Below, piece by piece: positions 51,781 through 60,193 of a stretch of DNA of 64,000 nucleotides. Location of the stretch: the NCBI RefSeq assembly GCF_039523075.1, contig NZ_BAAAEP010000021.1:1-64000 (forward strand). The letters are read 5' to 3'. Made by a program: the position numbers and the translations under genes. Numbering within the stretch: position 1 is the stretch's first letter; each line of letters begins with the position of its first letter. Origin of the DNA: Caenispirillum bisanense (GTDB taxonomy: Bacteria; Pseudomonadota; Alphaproteobacteria; Rhodospirillales; Rhodospirillaceae). Below the pieces are notes generated by a model. The model made no database searches and had not been told where the DNA came from. It saw only the letters and a list, made by a program, of their open reading frames with translations.

Positions 51781-52245
51781 ATGACCCTGACCGTCGGCGC
51801 CCCCGCCCCCGACTTCACCCTGCCCACCGACGGCGGCGGCTCCGTCACCCTGTCGGAGCTGCGCGGCAAGCCGGTGGTGCTGTACTTCTACCCCAAGGAC
51901 GACACGCCGGGCTGCACCACTGAAGCCTGCGACTTCCGCGATGCCGAGCCCGACTTCAGCGGCGCCTCGGCGGTGGTGATCGGCATTTCCAAGGACCCCG
52001 TGGCGAAGCACGACAAGTTCAAGGCCAAGCACGGCCTGACCTTCCCGCTCGCCTCCGACGCCGACGGCGACGTCTGCGAACGCTATGGCGTGTGGAAGGA
52101 AAAGAGCATGTACGGCAAGACCTTCCTGGGCATTGAGCGGACCACGGTACTGGTCGCCGCCGACGGCACCGTCGCCCGCGTCTGGCCGAAGGTGAAGGTG
52201 AAGGGCCACGCCGCCGAGGTGCTGGAGGCCGTGAAGGCGCTGTGA
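51781..52245 (+). CDS. bcp: Thioredoxin-dependent thiol peroxidase (peroxiredoxin Q/BCP)
   Basis: A 154-residue atypical 2-Cys peroxiredoxin. Peroxidatic and resolving Cys are in DDTPGCTTEACDF (C45, C50), with the T of TPGC and the conserved R in GIERTTVLV. It reduces peroxides using thioredoxin. It overlaps the next gene by 4 bp (GTGA), so translation is coupled. Confidence 0.95.
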   Translation: MTLTVGAPAPDFTLPTDGGGSVTLSELRGKPVVLYFYPKDDTPGCTTEACDFRDAEPDFSGASAVVIGISKDPVAKHDKFKAKHGLTFPLASDADGDVCERYGVWKEKSMYGKTFLGIERTTVLVAADGTVARVWPKVKVKGHAAEVLEAVKAL

Positions 52246-53042
52246 CCGACACCCCGCGCACCCTTGCCGCCGCCGCCTGCGCCGTGTTGCAGGCGGCGGA
52301 GCCGGCCGACAAGATCCGCCTCACCCGCATCCATGCCGAGGCGTGGACGGCCGGCACCCTGCCCGACATCGGCACCACGCCGCCGCCGGAGCGCCCGGCC
52401 CGGCCGGCGCGGCCCGAACTGATGCTGCCCAAGGACATGCCCAAGCGGTCCAAGGGCGGCGTGCGCGGCCGCATCGCCCTGCTGCACGCGCTGGCGCATA
52501 TCGAACTGAACGCCATCGACCTGGCGTGGGACATCGTTGCCCGCTTCGGCCCGCAGTCCGGGCTGCCGCGCGAGTTCTTCGACGACTGGGTGCAGGTGGC
52601 GGTGGACGAGGCGCTGCATTTCGAACTGCTGGAGCGCCGGCTGGCCGATCTCGGCGCCGCCTACGGCGACCTGCCGGCCCACGACGGCCTGTGGCGGGCC
52701 GCCACCATGACTGCCGGCGACCTGCTCGACCGGCTGGCGCTGGTGCCCATGACGCACGAGGCGCGCGGCCTCGACACCACGCCGCCGACCATGGAGCGGC
52801 TGACCGCCAACGGCGACCCGGAGACGGTGGCGGTGCTGGAGGTGATCTATCGCGACGAGATCACCCATGTGGCGGCCGGCGTGCGGTGGTTCCGCCATGT
52901 GTGCGCCGCCCGCGGGCTCGACCCGGCGGCGGAATATCGCGACCGCCTGCCGCGTCTGCATCCGGGTGGCCTCAAGGGGCCGTTCAACGCCCCGGCGCGG
53001 GCGGAGGCGGGCATGCCCGACGGCTGGTACGGCGACGCCTGA
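52242..53042 (+). CDS. Ferritin-like DUF455 protein
   Basis: 266 residues from a GTG overlapping the bcp stop. A four-helix ferritin-like core shows the ExxH-type metal ligands in ALAHIELNAIDLAWD, VDEALHFELLERRL and YRDEITHVAAGVRWF. The family is a diiron-type protein of unknown reaction. Coupling to a thiol peroxidase hints at an oxidative-stress or iron-handling role, by context only. Confidence 0.88.
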   Translation: MTDTPRTLAAAACAVLQAAEPADKIRLTRIHAEAWTAGTLPDIGTTPPPERPARPARPELMLPKDMPKRSKGGVRGRIALLHALAHIELNAIDLAWDIVARFGPQSGLPREFFDDWVQVAVDEALHFELLERRLADLGAAYGDLPAHDGLWRAATMTAGDLLDRLALVPMTHEARGLDTTPPTMERLTANGDPETVAVLEVIYRDEITHVAAGVRWFRHVCAARGLDPAAEYRDRLPRLHPGGLKGPFNAPARAEAGMPDGWYGDA

Positions 53043-53081
53043 TCCCGGCGCCGCCGTACCGGTCCGTGCTGCGGGACGGCC

Positions 53082-54260
53082 TCAGCCGATCTCGGCGACG
53101 GCGAAGGCCTGTTCCAGGTCGGCGATCAGGTCGTCGGCGTCCTCCACCCCCACCGACAGGCGCACCAGCCCGTCGGTGATGCCAAGATCGGCCCGGCGGG
53201 CGGGGTCGATGCTGGCGTGGGTCATGGTGGCGGGGTGGCCGATCAGGCTTTCGACGCCGCCCAGGGATTCCGCCAGGGTGAACACCTTCATCGCCTTCAG
53301 CAGGCGCACGGCGCCGGCCTTGTCGGTCTTCAGCCGCACCGAGATCATGCCGCCGAAGCCGCCCGGCATCTGGCGACGGGCGATGGCATGGCCCGGGTGG
53401 TCGGGCAGGCCGGGGTAGAACACCGCCTCCGCCTCCCGCCGGCCGACCAGCCATTCGGCGATCTTCTGGCCGTTGCTGCTGTGGCGTTCCATGCGCAGGT
53501 GCAGGGTCTTGAGCCCGCGCAGCACCAGGAAGCTGTCGAACGGCGACAGGATGCCGCCGGTGGCGTTCTGCAGGAACGCCAGCTTTTCCGCCACCTCCGG
53601 CCGGTCGCCGATGACGATGGCGCCGCCCACCATGTCGGAATGCCCGTTGACGTACTTGGTCACCGAGTGGACGACGATGTCGATGCCCTGCTCGATGGGC
53701 CGCTGGATGTAGGGCGAGCAGAAGGTGTTGTCGGCCACCGTCAGCACGCCGTGGCGGCGGGCGATGGCGGCGATGGCGGCCAGGTCGGCGATCTTCAGCA
53801 GCGGGTTGGTGGGCGTTTCGATCCAGATCAACTTGGTGTCGGGGCGGATGGCCGCCTCCACCGCCGCCGTGTCGTCGGCCGGCACGTAGGTGAAGTCGAG
53901 CCCCATGGACCGCCGCCGCACCCGCTCGAACAGGCGGAAGGAGCCGCCGTAGAGGTCGTCCACCGCCACCACATGGTCGCCCGGCTCCAGCATTTCCAGG
54001 ATGCAGCTTTCCGCCGCCAGGCCGGAGGCGAAGGCGAGCCCCTTGGTGCCGCCTTCCAGGTCGGCCAGGCAGTCCTCGAACGCCTTGCGGGTGGGGTTGC
54101 CGGAACGGCTGTATTCCCAGCCCTTGTGTTCGCCGGGGCCCTCCTGGGCGTAGGTGCTGGTGGCGTAGATCGGCGTCATGACGGCGCCGGTGGTCGGGTC
54201 CGGCTGCTGCCCGGCGTGGATGGCGCGGGTGCCGAAGCCGGTCTTGTCGTTACGGCTCAT
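53082..54260 (-). CDS. Cystathionine gamma-lyase / gamma-synthase-type PLP enzyme
   Basis: A 392-residue Cys/Met-metabolism PLP enzyme. PLP-binding SRSGNPTRKAFE, FASGLAAESCIL, the Asp in LTVADNTFCSPY, PLP lysine in VVHSVTKYVNGHSD and C-terminal LAESLGGVESLIGHP are intact. Because it follows a cystathionine beta-synthase gene by 18 bp, gamma-lyase activity (cystathionine to cysteine) is most likely, completing reverse transsulfuration. A MetB-type gamma-synthase cannot be excluded by sequence. Confidence 0.9.
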   Translation of the reverse strand: MSRNDKTGFGTRAIHAGQQPDPTTGAVMTPIYATSTYAQEGPGEHKGWEYSRSGNPTRKAFEDCLADLEGGTKGLAFASGLAAESCILEMLEPGDHVVAVDDLYGGSFRLFERVRRRSMGLDFTYVPADDTAAVEAAIRPDTKLIWIETPTNPLLKIADLAAIAAIARRHGVLTVADNTFCSPYIQRPIEQGIDIVVHSVTKYVNGHSDMVGGAIVIGDRPEVAEKLAFLQNATGGILSPFDSFLVLRGLKTLHLRMERHSSNGQKIAEWLVGRREAEAVFYPGLPDHPGHAIARRQMPGGFGGMISVRLKTDKAGAVRLLKAMKVFTLAESLGGVESLIGHPATMTHASIDPARRADLGITDGLVRLSVGVEDADDLIADLEQAFAVAEIG

Positions 54261-54278
54261 GGTATAGGGGGCTCCGGG

Positions 54279-55637
54279 TCAGGCGTCGGCGCGGGTGCGC
54301 AGGTGGTTGAGCAGGTCGATGCGGGTGATGAGGCCGAGGAAACGGCCGTCCTCGACGATGATCGCCACCCGGTCGCGGTCGAAGATGGGCAGCAGGTCGG
54401 AGACGTCGGCGGTGGGCGGCAGGGTTTCCAGCTTGGTGGTCATCACGTCGCCCACCGGCTTCTTCCAGGCGCCGCCGTCGCCGACGACGGAGAGCAGCAG
54501 GTCGGATTCGTCCAGGATGCCCACCACCTCGTCGCCGCGCGTCACCGGCAGCTGGCTGACGTCGTAGAGCTTCATGCGGCCATAGGCGACCTGCAGGGTA
54601 TCGTCGGGCGCCAGCGTCACCGTGTCGCCGACGCCGTGGCGGCGGGCGATCAGGTCGCGCAGGTCGCCGCTCCGCGGCCGGTCGAGGAAGCCGTGGTCGG
54701 CCATCCAGTGGTCGTTGTACATCTTGGACAGGTACTTGTTGCCGCTGTCGCAGACGAAGAACACCACCCGCTTCGGCTCGGTCTGTTCGCGGCAGTAGCG
54801 CAGCGCGGCGGCCAGCAGGGTGCCGGTGGACGAGCCGCCGAGGATGCCCTCCTTCGCCAGCAACTCGCGGGCGGCCAGGAAGCTTTCCTTGTCGGAGATT
54901 TCATAGGCGGCACCGACGCGCGACAGGTCGGCGATGGGCGGCAGGAAGTCCTCGCCGATGCCCTCCACCAGCCACGAGCCGGCCTTGCCCATGGTGCCGC
55001 TGCGGGTGTACTCGGCCAGCACGCTGCCCTTGGGGTCGGCCAGCACGAAGGTGGTCTTCGGGCTGACGCCGGCGAAATAGCGCGACAGGCCGGTGATGGT
55101 GCCGGCCGAGCCGACGCCGCAGACGATGGCGTCGACGTCGTGGTCCATCTGCTCCCAGATCTCCGGGCCGGTGCCGGTTTCGTGCGCCAGCGGGTTGGCC
55201 GGATTGCCGAACTGGTTGACGTAGACGGCGCCGGGGATCTCGGCCGCCAGCTTCTCCGCCTTGTCCTGGTAGTATTCCGGGTGGCCCTTCTCGACGTCGG
55301 AGCGGGTCATCACCACCTCGACGCCGAGCGCCTTCAGGTGCTGCACCTTCTCGCGGCTCATCTTGTCGGGGATGACCAGAACGAGGCGATAGCCCTTGCG
55401 CGCCGCCACCTGGGCGAGGCCGAGGCCGGTGTTGCCGGCGGTGGCTTCCACCAGCGTGCCGCCGGGCTTCAGCAGGCCGTCGCGTTCGAAGGCCTCGATC
55501 ATCGACTTGCCGATGCGGTCCTTGATGGAGCCGCCGGGGTTCTGATTCTCCAGCTTGGCGAACAGCCGGCAGACGCCGGTGTCGAGGCCGGTGATCTCCA
55601 CCAGGGGCGTGTTGCCGATGAGGTCCAGGGTGTTCAT
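54279..55637 (-). CDS. Cystathionine beta-synthase with C-terminal CBS pair
   Basis: 452 residues. A fold-type II PLP domain (1-310) has PLP lysine in NPGGSIKDR, the phosphate loop GSAGTITGLS and the EATAGNTGLGLA substrate loop. Two CBS domains (about 335-452) end in LGLITRIDLLNHL. No heme-binding N-terminal extension is present, unlike the animal enzyme. The CBS pair resembles the regulatory domain that senses SAM or adenylates. It is cotranscribed with the gamma-lyase gene and should convert homocysteine and serine to cystathionine. Confidence 0.92.
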   Translation of the reverse strand: MNTLDLIGNTPLVEITGLDTGVCRLFAKLENQNPGGSIKDRIGKSMIEAFERDGLLKPGGTLVEATAGNTGLGLAQVAARKGYRLVLVIPDKMSREKVQHLKALGVEVVMTRSDVEKGHPEYYQDKAEKLAAEIPGAVYVNQFGNPANPLAHETGTGPEIWEQMDHDVDAIVCGVGSAGTITGLSRYFAGVSPKTTFVLADPKGSVLAEYTRSGTMGKAGSWLVEGIGEDFLPPIADLSRVGAAYEISDKESFLAARELLAKEGILGGSSTGTLLAAALRYCREQTEPKRVVFFVCDSGNKYLSKMYNDHWMADHGFLDRPRSGDLRDLIARRHGVGDTVTLAPDDTLQVAYGRMKLYDVSQLPVTRGDEVVGILDESDLLLSVVGDGGAWKKPVGDVMTTKLETLPPTADVSDLLPIFDRDRVAIIVEDGRFLGLITRIDLLNHLRTRADA

Positions 55638-55720
55638 ATTTACACCATTTAACGGTAGAACATGGGAATTATTCTAAACTGACTGTGTAATTTGGCGATA
55701 GGACAAAATTTGGGTGTGAA
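55638..55720 (-). promoter_or_regulatory. AT-rich regulatory region of the transsulfuration operon
   Basis: This 83-bp stretch is only about 40% GC in a 70% GC genome. Reading toward the gene, TAGAAT is a fair -10 box, but no good -35 is at the right distance, which suggests activator-dependent control. No riboswitch motif was found. A 10-bp stem CCGCACCGGC/GCCGGTGCGG (55733-55765) just beyond may terminate the upstream stress-protein gene. Confidence 0.45.
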
Positions 55721-55796
55721 ACAGCCCGGCGCCCGCACCGGCGGCGGCCTGCGGTGCCGGTGCGGAGAGGGACGGCGGGAGAGGGGAGGGTGGTGG

Positions 55797-56642
55797 TCAG
55801 CCCGGCGCCGGCAGGGCAAGAACGTCGCAGTCCACCGGGCGTTCCAGCACGGTTTCGGTCAGGCTGCCGACCAGGGTGCGGGTCAGCCAGTCCTTCTGGT
55901 CGGGCTGCAGCACCAGAACCTCGGCGCCGACGGCCTGCAGGCGACGGGTGATCTCTTCCTCCGGCTTGCCCTCGACGGCGACGGAGGAGGGCGCCCAGCC
56001 CGGTTCGGCCAGCCGCGCGGCGCAGGCGGTGAGGGCGGTGTAGGCGCCCTGCTTGCGGTCGCGCTCGTAGACCGCCACCGCTTCCTCGCCGACATTGGCG
56101 ACCACCAGCTGCAGGCGGGTGGCGGCATCCAGCACCGTCAGCAGTTCCATGCGCAGGGGGCCGAGCAGGCGCCGGGCGGCGCTCACCGGCGGGTCCAGCG
56201 GCCGGGTGAGGTCGAGCGCCACCAGGGCGGCATCGTAGGGGCGTTCGGCCGGCAGGCGGGCCAGCAGCAGCGGCCGGCGGGTCCGCCGCAGCAGGGCGAC
56301 GGTGGTGCCGCCCTTGAACAGCTGGGCCAGGAAGGGGCGCTGCGACCGGCCGGTGACGATGACGGCGGCGTCCAGGTGGTCGGCTTCCTCGGCGATGGCT
56401 TCCGGCAGGCCGTGGATGTGCGGCCGCACCCGCACCTCGGCGATCAGCTCGCCCAGCTCCGCGTCGGCGTCCAGCAGCGGCGCCAGGCGGCGGCGGGCGT
56501 TGGGGCCGGGCTCCTCGGGGTCGACGCAGTGGAGCACGCTGACCGTGCCGCCGATCGCCCGCGCCACATGGGCGGCGCGGGTGATGACGGTGGCGGTGCC
56601 GGCGCCGAGATCGACAGCGGCAAGAACGACGGGCGCGGTCAT
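55797..56642 (-). CDS. Universal stress protein, tandem UspA domains
   Basis: A 281-residue protein with two Usp-fold halves (1-135, 137-281). The first has VVLAAVDLGAGT and AAVIVTGRSQRPFLAQLFKG; the second AALVALDLTRPLD and DVLALPAPG. The ATP-binding GX2GX9GS/T motif is incomplete, so it may not bind ATP like canonical UspA. Role in stress survival is by family only. It stands between the kinase/regulator pair and the transsulfuration genes. Confidence 0.85.
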   Translation of the reverse strand: MTAPVVLAAVDLGAGTATVITRAAHVARAIGGTVSVLHCVDPEEPGPNARRRLAPLLDADAELGELIAEVRVRPHIHGLPEAIAEEADHLDAAVIVTGRSQRPFLAQLFKGGTTVALLRRTRRPLLLARLPAERPYDAALVALDLTRPLDPPVSAARRLLGPLRMELLTVLDAATRLQLVVANVGEEAVAVYERDRKQGAYTALTACAARLAEPGWAPSSVAVEGKPEEEITRRLQAVGAEVLVLQPDQKDWLTRTLVGSLTETVLERPVDCDVLALPAPG

Positions 56643-56717
56643 GGTGTGGTCCTCCCCAGGAACAATCCTCTTACGGGTATATGATCGCCCCGGGAGGATG
56701 CTTCAAACCCGGCCCAT

Positions 56718-58268
56718 TTAGCGCGTCGCCGGCAGCACCACCGTGACGCGGAAGCCGCGCGGCTTGCGGTTTTCCGCCGCCACCATGCCGCCCATGGCCT
56801 GGACGTTGCGCTTGACGATCCACAGGCCGAGGCCGAAGTGGCCGGTGCCCTGGCGTTCCGGCCGGGTTTCCGGGCGGTGGCTGACGTAGCGCTCGAACAC
56901 GTTGGGCAGCACGGCAGGGTCGACGCCCGGCCCCTCGTCGTCGACGGTGAAGGTGACGTCGCGGCCGGTGCGGCGCAGGCTGACCCGCACGGTGGCACCG
57001 ATGGGATTGAAGGAGACGGCGTTCTCGATGATGTTCTCGGCCACCGTCTCCAGCAGATCCTCGCCGCCGAGCACATGCAGCCCCGGCTCGACGTCGGCGA
57101 TGATGCGTACCCCTTCCTCGGGGTCGTCGAAGCTTTCCGCCACTGCGCCGATGAGGGCCGACAGGTCGATGCGCCGCCGCGGCGGGTCGATCAGGTCGGC
57201 CATGGCGGCATCCACCCGCCGGGCCGCCTGCACCAGCGCTTCCAGCCGGGTGAGGGCGGCGCGGGCGGTATCCAGTGACCGGCGGGCGCGCTGGTCGCCC
57301 ACCGGTACGGCGCGATACAGCGGCTCCAGGCTCTGGGCGATGGTGGCGAGCGGCGTCTTGAAGGCGTGGGCGTTTTCCTCCGCCGCGTGGCGGATGGCAT
57401 CGGCGGAGGCGCGCAGGCGCTCCACCATGCGGTCGAACTCCCCGGCGATGCCGGCCAGTTCCGGGATGCGGGCCTGCCGCTGGAAGCCCTGCGCCGCCTC
57501 GGCATCGCCCTGGGCGATGGCGCGGGCCAGGCGGGCGAAGCGCCGCAGCGACCGCCACAGCACCCAGATGACGCCCAGCGCCAGCAGCGCCGCCAGCCCG
57601 TAGAGGCCGGCCGCCCACAGCACCTGCGGCGACCGCCAGGTGGGCCGCGCCAGCTGCTCGCCGATGAGGCCGGACAGGCTGTAGGAGGTCAGCAGGCCCC
57701 AGCAGCCGCCGTCGGTGGTGAAGGGGGTGAGGCTGGTCAGCACCTCCGCCTCGCCGCCGGGGGTGACATAGGGCAGGTCCAGCGGCTGGCCGCCGCGGCA
57801 GCTTTCCGGCAGCGTCCACGGCACCCCGGCGGCCACCAGGGCGAGGCGCTCGGTATCCAGCGTCTCGGTCGGCAGCGGCGGCTGGGCGCCGACCAGGAAC
57901 ACCGAATCCTGGTCCAGCGGCCGGAACAGCAGGCGCAGGCGCATGTCGGGCTGGGCCAGACGCTCCAGCGCCACGCGGGCGGTGGACAGCGCGCCTTCCT
58001 CGTTGCGCTCCAGCGCCAGGCGCAGGCCCTCGGCGATCACCGCCCCCTGGGTGCGCACGGCGCGCAGCAGCGCCTGCCGCTTGGCTTCCTCGGCGGCCAG
58101 GAAGGGACCGACCAGCACCGCCGGCACGGCGACGAAGACGAAGGCGAGCAGCACCAGACGGGCGGCCAGCGACGGCTGCCAGCCGAAGCCGCGGCGGCGC
58201 GGCTCCGGCGCGTCGGCGTCGGCGGCGGCGGCGCGCTCCGCCGGCCTAGCCCTCCGCACGCCAGCCAT
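56718..58268 (-). CDS. Sensor histidine kinase
   Basis: 516 residues. TM1 (about 38-58), a periplasmic sensor of about 150 residues with a CRGG..GGCWG cysteine pair, TM2 (about 215-240), a HAMP-like linker (RFARLARAIAQGD), HisKA with ENAHAFKTPLATIAQSL (phospho-His) and HATPase with ENIIENAVSFNP, DDEGPGVDP and GLGLWIVKRNVQAMGG. It overlaps the upstream response regulator gene by 23 bp, so the two are a cognate pair. Signal unknown; the sensor is not a recognised Cache or PAS. Confidence 0.92.
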   Translation of the reverse strand: MAGVRRARPAERAAAADADAPEPRRRGFGWQPSLAARLVLLAFVFVAVPAVLVGPFLAAEEAKRQALLRAVRTQGAVIAEGLRLALERNEEGALSTARVALERLAQPDMRLRLLFRPLDQDSVFLVGAQPPLPTETLDTERLALVAAGVPWTLPESCRGGQPLDLPYVTPGGEAEVLTSLTPFTTDGGCWGLLTSYSLSGLIGEQLARPTWRSPQVLWAAGLYGLAALLALGVIWVLWRSLRRFARLARAIAQGDAEAAQGFQRQARIPELAGIAGEFDRMVERLRASADAIRHAAEENAHAFKTPLATIAQSLEPLYRAVPVGDQRARRSLDTARAALTRLEALVQAARRVDAAMADLIDPPRRRIDLSALIGAVAESFDDPEEGVRIIADVEPGLHVLGGEDLLETVAENIIENAVSFNPIGATVRVSLRRTGRDVTFTVDDEGPGVDPAVLPNVFERYVSHRPETRPERQGTGHFGLGLWIVKRNVQAMGGMVAAENRKPRGFRVTVVLPATR

Positions 58269-58998
58269 AGCCGAAACCGGCGTAATTGAGTATGGCGTCG
58301 AACCCAGGGTCGATCTCCCGGAACTTCTGGCGGATGCGCTTGATGTGGGTGCGGACGTTGGCGCGGTAGCCTTCCTCGCCCGATCCGGCGATGAAGCCCT
58401 CGCCGCGCACGGCGTCGTAGAGGGCGCGGTAGCTGAGGTCGCGGCCGGCGTTTTCCGCCAGCTTGCGGACGATGCGGAACTCGGTGATGGTCAGGTCGAC
58501 GGCGGAGTCGCGCCACCGCGCCCGCGCCGAGGCGAGGTCGAGGCCGAGCGGCCCGAGGGTCAGCAGGTCGGCCGCCGCCGCGTCGCCCTCGCCGCCGCCC
58601 GCCAGTCCCGCCGCCGGCGGCTTGGCGCCTTCCAGGATCAGGTGGATGCGCCGCAGCAGGATGGTGAAGCCGCGGCCCTTGTCCACATAGTCGACGGCGC
58701 CGTTGGTGAGGGCGGTCTCCTCGTAGATCTGGTCGTTGAGGGTGGTCAGGAAGACCACCGGCGTCTGGCTGCCCATGGTGCGCAGCTGGCGCAGGACCTC
58801 GATGCCGGTCATGCGCGGCATCTTCCAGTCCAGCAGGATGAGGTCGGCGGCCACCTCGCCACCGGTCAGCGGCCCGAGGGCGGCCGGACCGTCGGCGAAG
58901 GTCGCCACGGCGAACCCGCTGTCCTCCAGATTGCGGCCGAGGGACTCGCGGAAGAGCGGGTCGTCGTCGACGAGGGCGATGGTCGGTCTGTCGGTCAT
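58246..58998 (-). CDS. OmpR/PhoB-type response regulator
   Basis: 250 residues. The receiver domain has acidic DDD near the N-terminus, phosphoacceptor in LILLDWKMPRMTG, Thr in VVFLTTLN and Lys in DYVDKGRG. A Gly/Ala linker precedes a winged-helix DNA-binding domain (LTITEFRIVRKLAENAG, RANVRTHIKRIRQKF, GFGYGWRAE). The NVRTHIKRIRQKFREID wording recalls the ChvI/ExoR-linked envelope-stress regulators, but this is only resemblance. It is transcribed first, then the kinase. Confidence 0.93.
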   Translation of the reverse strand: MTDRPTIALVDDDPLFRESLGRNLEDSGFAVATFADGPAALGPLTGGEVAADLILLDWKMPRMTGIEVLRQLRTMGSQTPVVFLTTLNDQIYEETALTNGAVDYVDKGRGFTILLRRIHLILEGAKPPAAGLAGGGEGDAAAADLLTLGPLGLDLASARARWRDSAVDLTITEFRIVRKLAENAGRDLSYRALYDAVRGEGFIAGSGEEGYRANVRTHIKRIRQKFREIDPGFDAILNYAGFGYGWRAEG

Positions 58999-59058
58999 GT
59001 GAACGTGGGTTGTGAAAGGGGAAACTACTGCGTTCCCATGAACGTACCACCAACCGTT

Positions 59059-59745
59059 CTAGTTGACGATCTCCCAGGCGCCATCGGCCATTCGGCAGGC
59101 GGTGCCGGTCACCGACTCGCGGCGGTCGCCGAAATAGGCGGTCGTCGTGTAGTCGCGGCAGTGGCGCCCGCCCTGGTCCCAGCTGCGTGTCGGCACCAGA
59201 CTGTAGTCGTGGCGGTCGCCGCTCCAGCGGATGGCGCGGGAGTCGGGGACGTGGTCGAGGGCGGTGATGGCGCAGGCCTGGTCCACCGGGTCCATGGAGC
59301 GGCCGATGGAGCCGCCGATCAGCACTCCCACCAGGGTGCCGCCGGCGACGGCCGCCAGCTTGCCCTGACCCTGGCCGAAGCGGCTGCCGATGGCGGCGCC
59401 GGCCGCCCCGCCGAGCAGGTTGCCGAGCAGTTCCGACGACACCAGGCGGCGGTCGCAGGTGCCGTTGGCGAAGCCGTAAGGCAGGCGGGCGGCGGGCTTG
59501 CGGTCCGGCACCGGCACATAGACCACCTGCGGCGGCGGCGCGCCGTAGTAGTAGTGGTGGTGGACCTCCTTCGGGGCCTTGTGCTTGTGCTTGTGCTCGT
59601 GCTTGGCCCGCCAGCCGTGGGCGGGTGCCCACGGCGGCGGATCGGCAAGGGCAGGAGCGGCATCGGCCAGCAGGCCGCCGGCCAGGACGGCGGCGAGCAG
59701 GGCGGGCAGCATCCGGCGGCGCCGGCGCGGGCAGGGGAGGGCCAT
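59059..59745 (-). CDS. Glycine-zipper surface-antigen-like exported protein
   Basis: 228 residues. A signal peptide (MLPALLAAVLAGGLLADAAPALAD) starts at either of two in-frame Met codons. A His/Lys-rich stretch (KHEHKHKHKAPKEVHHHYYY) may bind metals. A glycine-zipper segment (LLGGAAGAAIGSRFG...GGTLVGVLIGGSIG, about 108-150) precedes a 17-kDa-surface-antigen-like C-terminus (ALDHVPDSRAIRWSGDRHDYSLVP). This layout is that of RT0821/Lpp0805 family proteins. It lies 16 bp after a small glycine-zipper lipoprotein gene on the same strand. Confidence 0.85.
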   Translation of the reverse strand: MALPCPRRRRRMLPALLAAVLAGGLLADAAPALADPPPWAPAHGWRAKHEHKHKHKAPKEVHHHYYYGAPPPQVVYVPVPDRKPAARLPYGFANGTCDRRLVSSELLGNLLGGAAGAAIGSRFGQGQGKLAAVAGGTLVGVLIGGSIGRSMDPVDQACAITALDHVPDSRAIRWSGDRHDYSLVPTRSWDQGGRHCRDYTTTAYFGDRRESVTGTACRMADGAWEIVN

Positions 59746-59761
59746 TCAGGGGGCTCCGCGA

Positions 59762-60001
59762 TCAGTCGCCGATGTCGGTGAAGGCGCCGATGAGGGCGCC
59801 GCCGGCCCCGCCCAGCACCGCGCCGCCCAGCATGGAGCCGCCGACCAGGGCGCCGGCGGCGGCACCGCCGGCCGCACCGATGGCGCCGCCGGTGAGAGCG
59901 CGCTGTTCCTGCTTCGACAGGCCCGAGCAGCCGGTGACCGCCAGAGCCAGGGAGGCCGCCGCCACGGCGGCCAGCGAGCGGGTGCGAAGGGTCTTGGTCA
60001 T
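59762..60001 (-). CDS. Small glycine-zipper lipoprotein
   Basis: 79 residues. A lipoprotein signal (SLAAVAAASLALAVTGC) is followed by GLSKQEQRALTGGAIGAAGGA and further small-residue repeats of the YMGG/glycine-zipper type, which form membrane-associated helical bundles. It probably acts with the downstream surface-antigen-like protein in the outer membrane. Exact role unknown. Confidence 0.85.
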   Translation of the reverse strand: MTKTLRTRSLAAVAAASLALAVTGCSGLSKQEQRALTGGAIGAAGGAAAGALVGGSMLGGAVLGGAGGALIGAFTDIGD

Positions 60002-60193
60002 GGCAGCGTCTCGATCTTTCGTCTTGGGGTGCGTCTTCGGTCCACTGGACCCGGCGACGCTTCAACGTCAGGATGATGATCGAAACGCCGCCCCTCAAGC
60101 GCATGATTTCAAGGACTTGCGGAAGTCACACCGGGGGCAGTCAACGGTGCCGGCAGTCACAGCGTTGTCACCGTTCGCGGCGTATGTTGCCCT

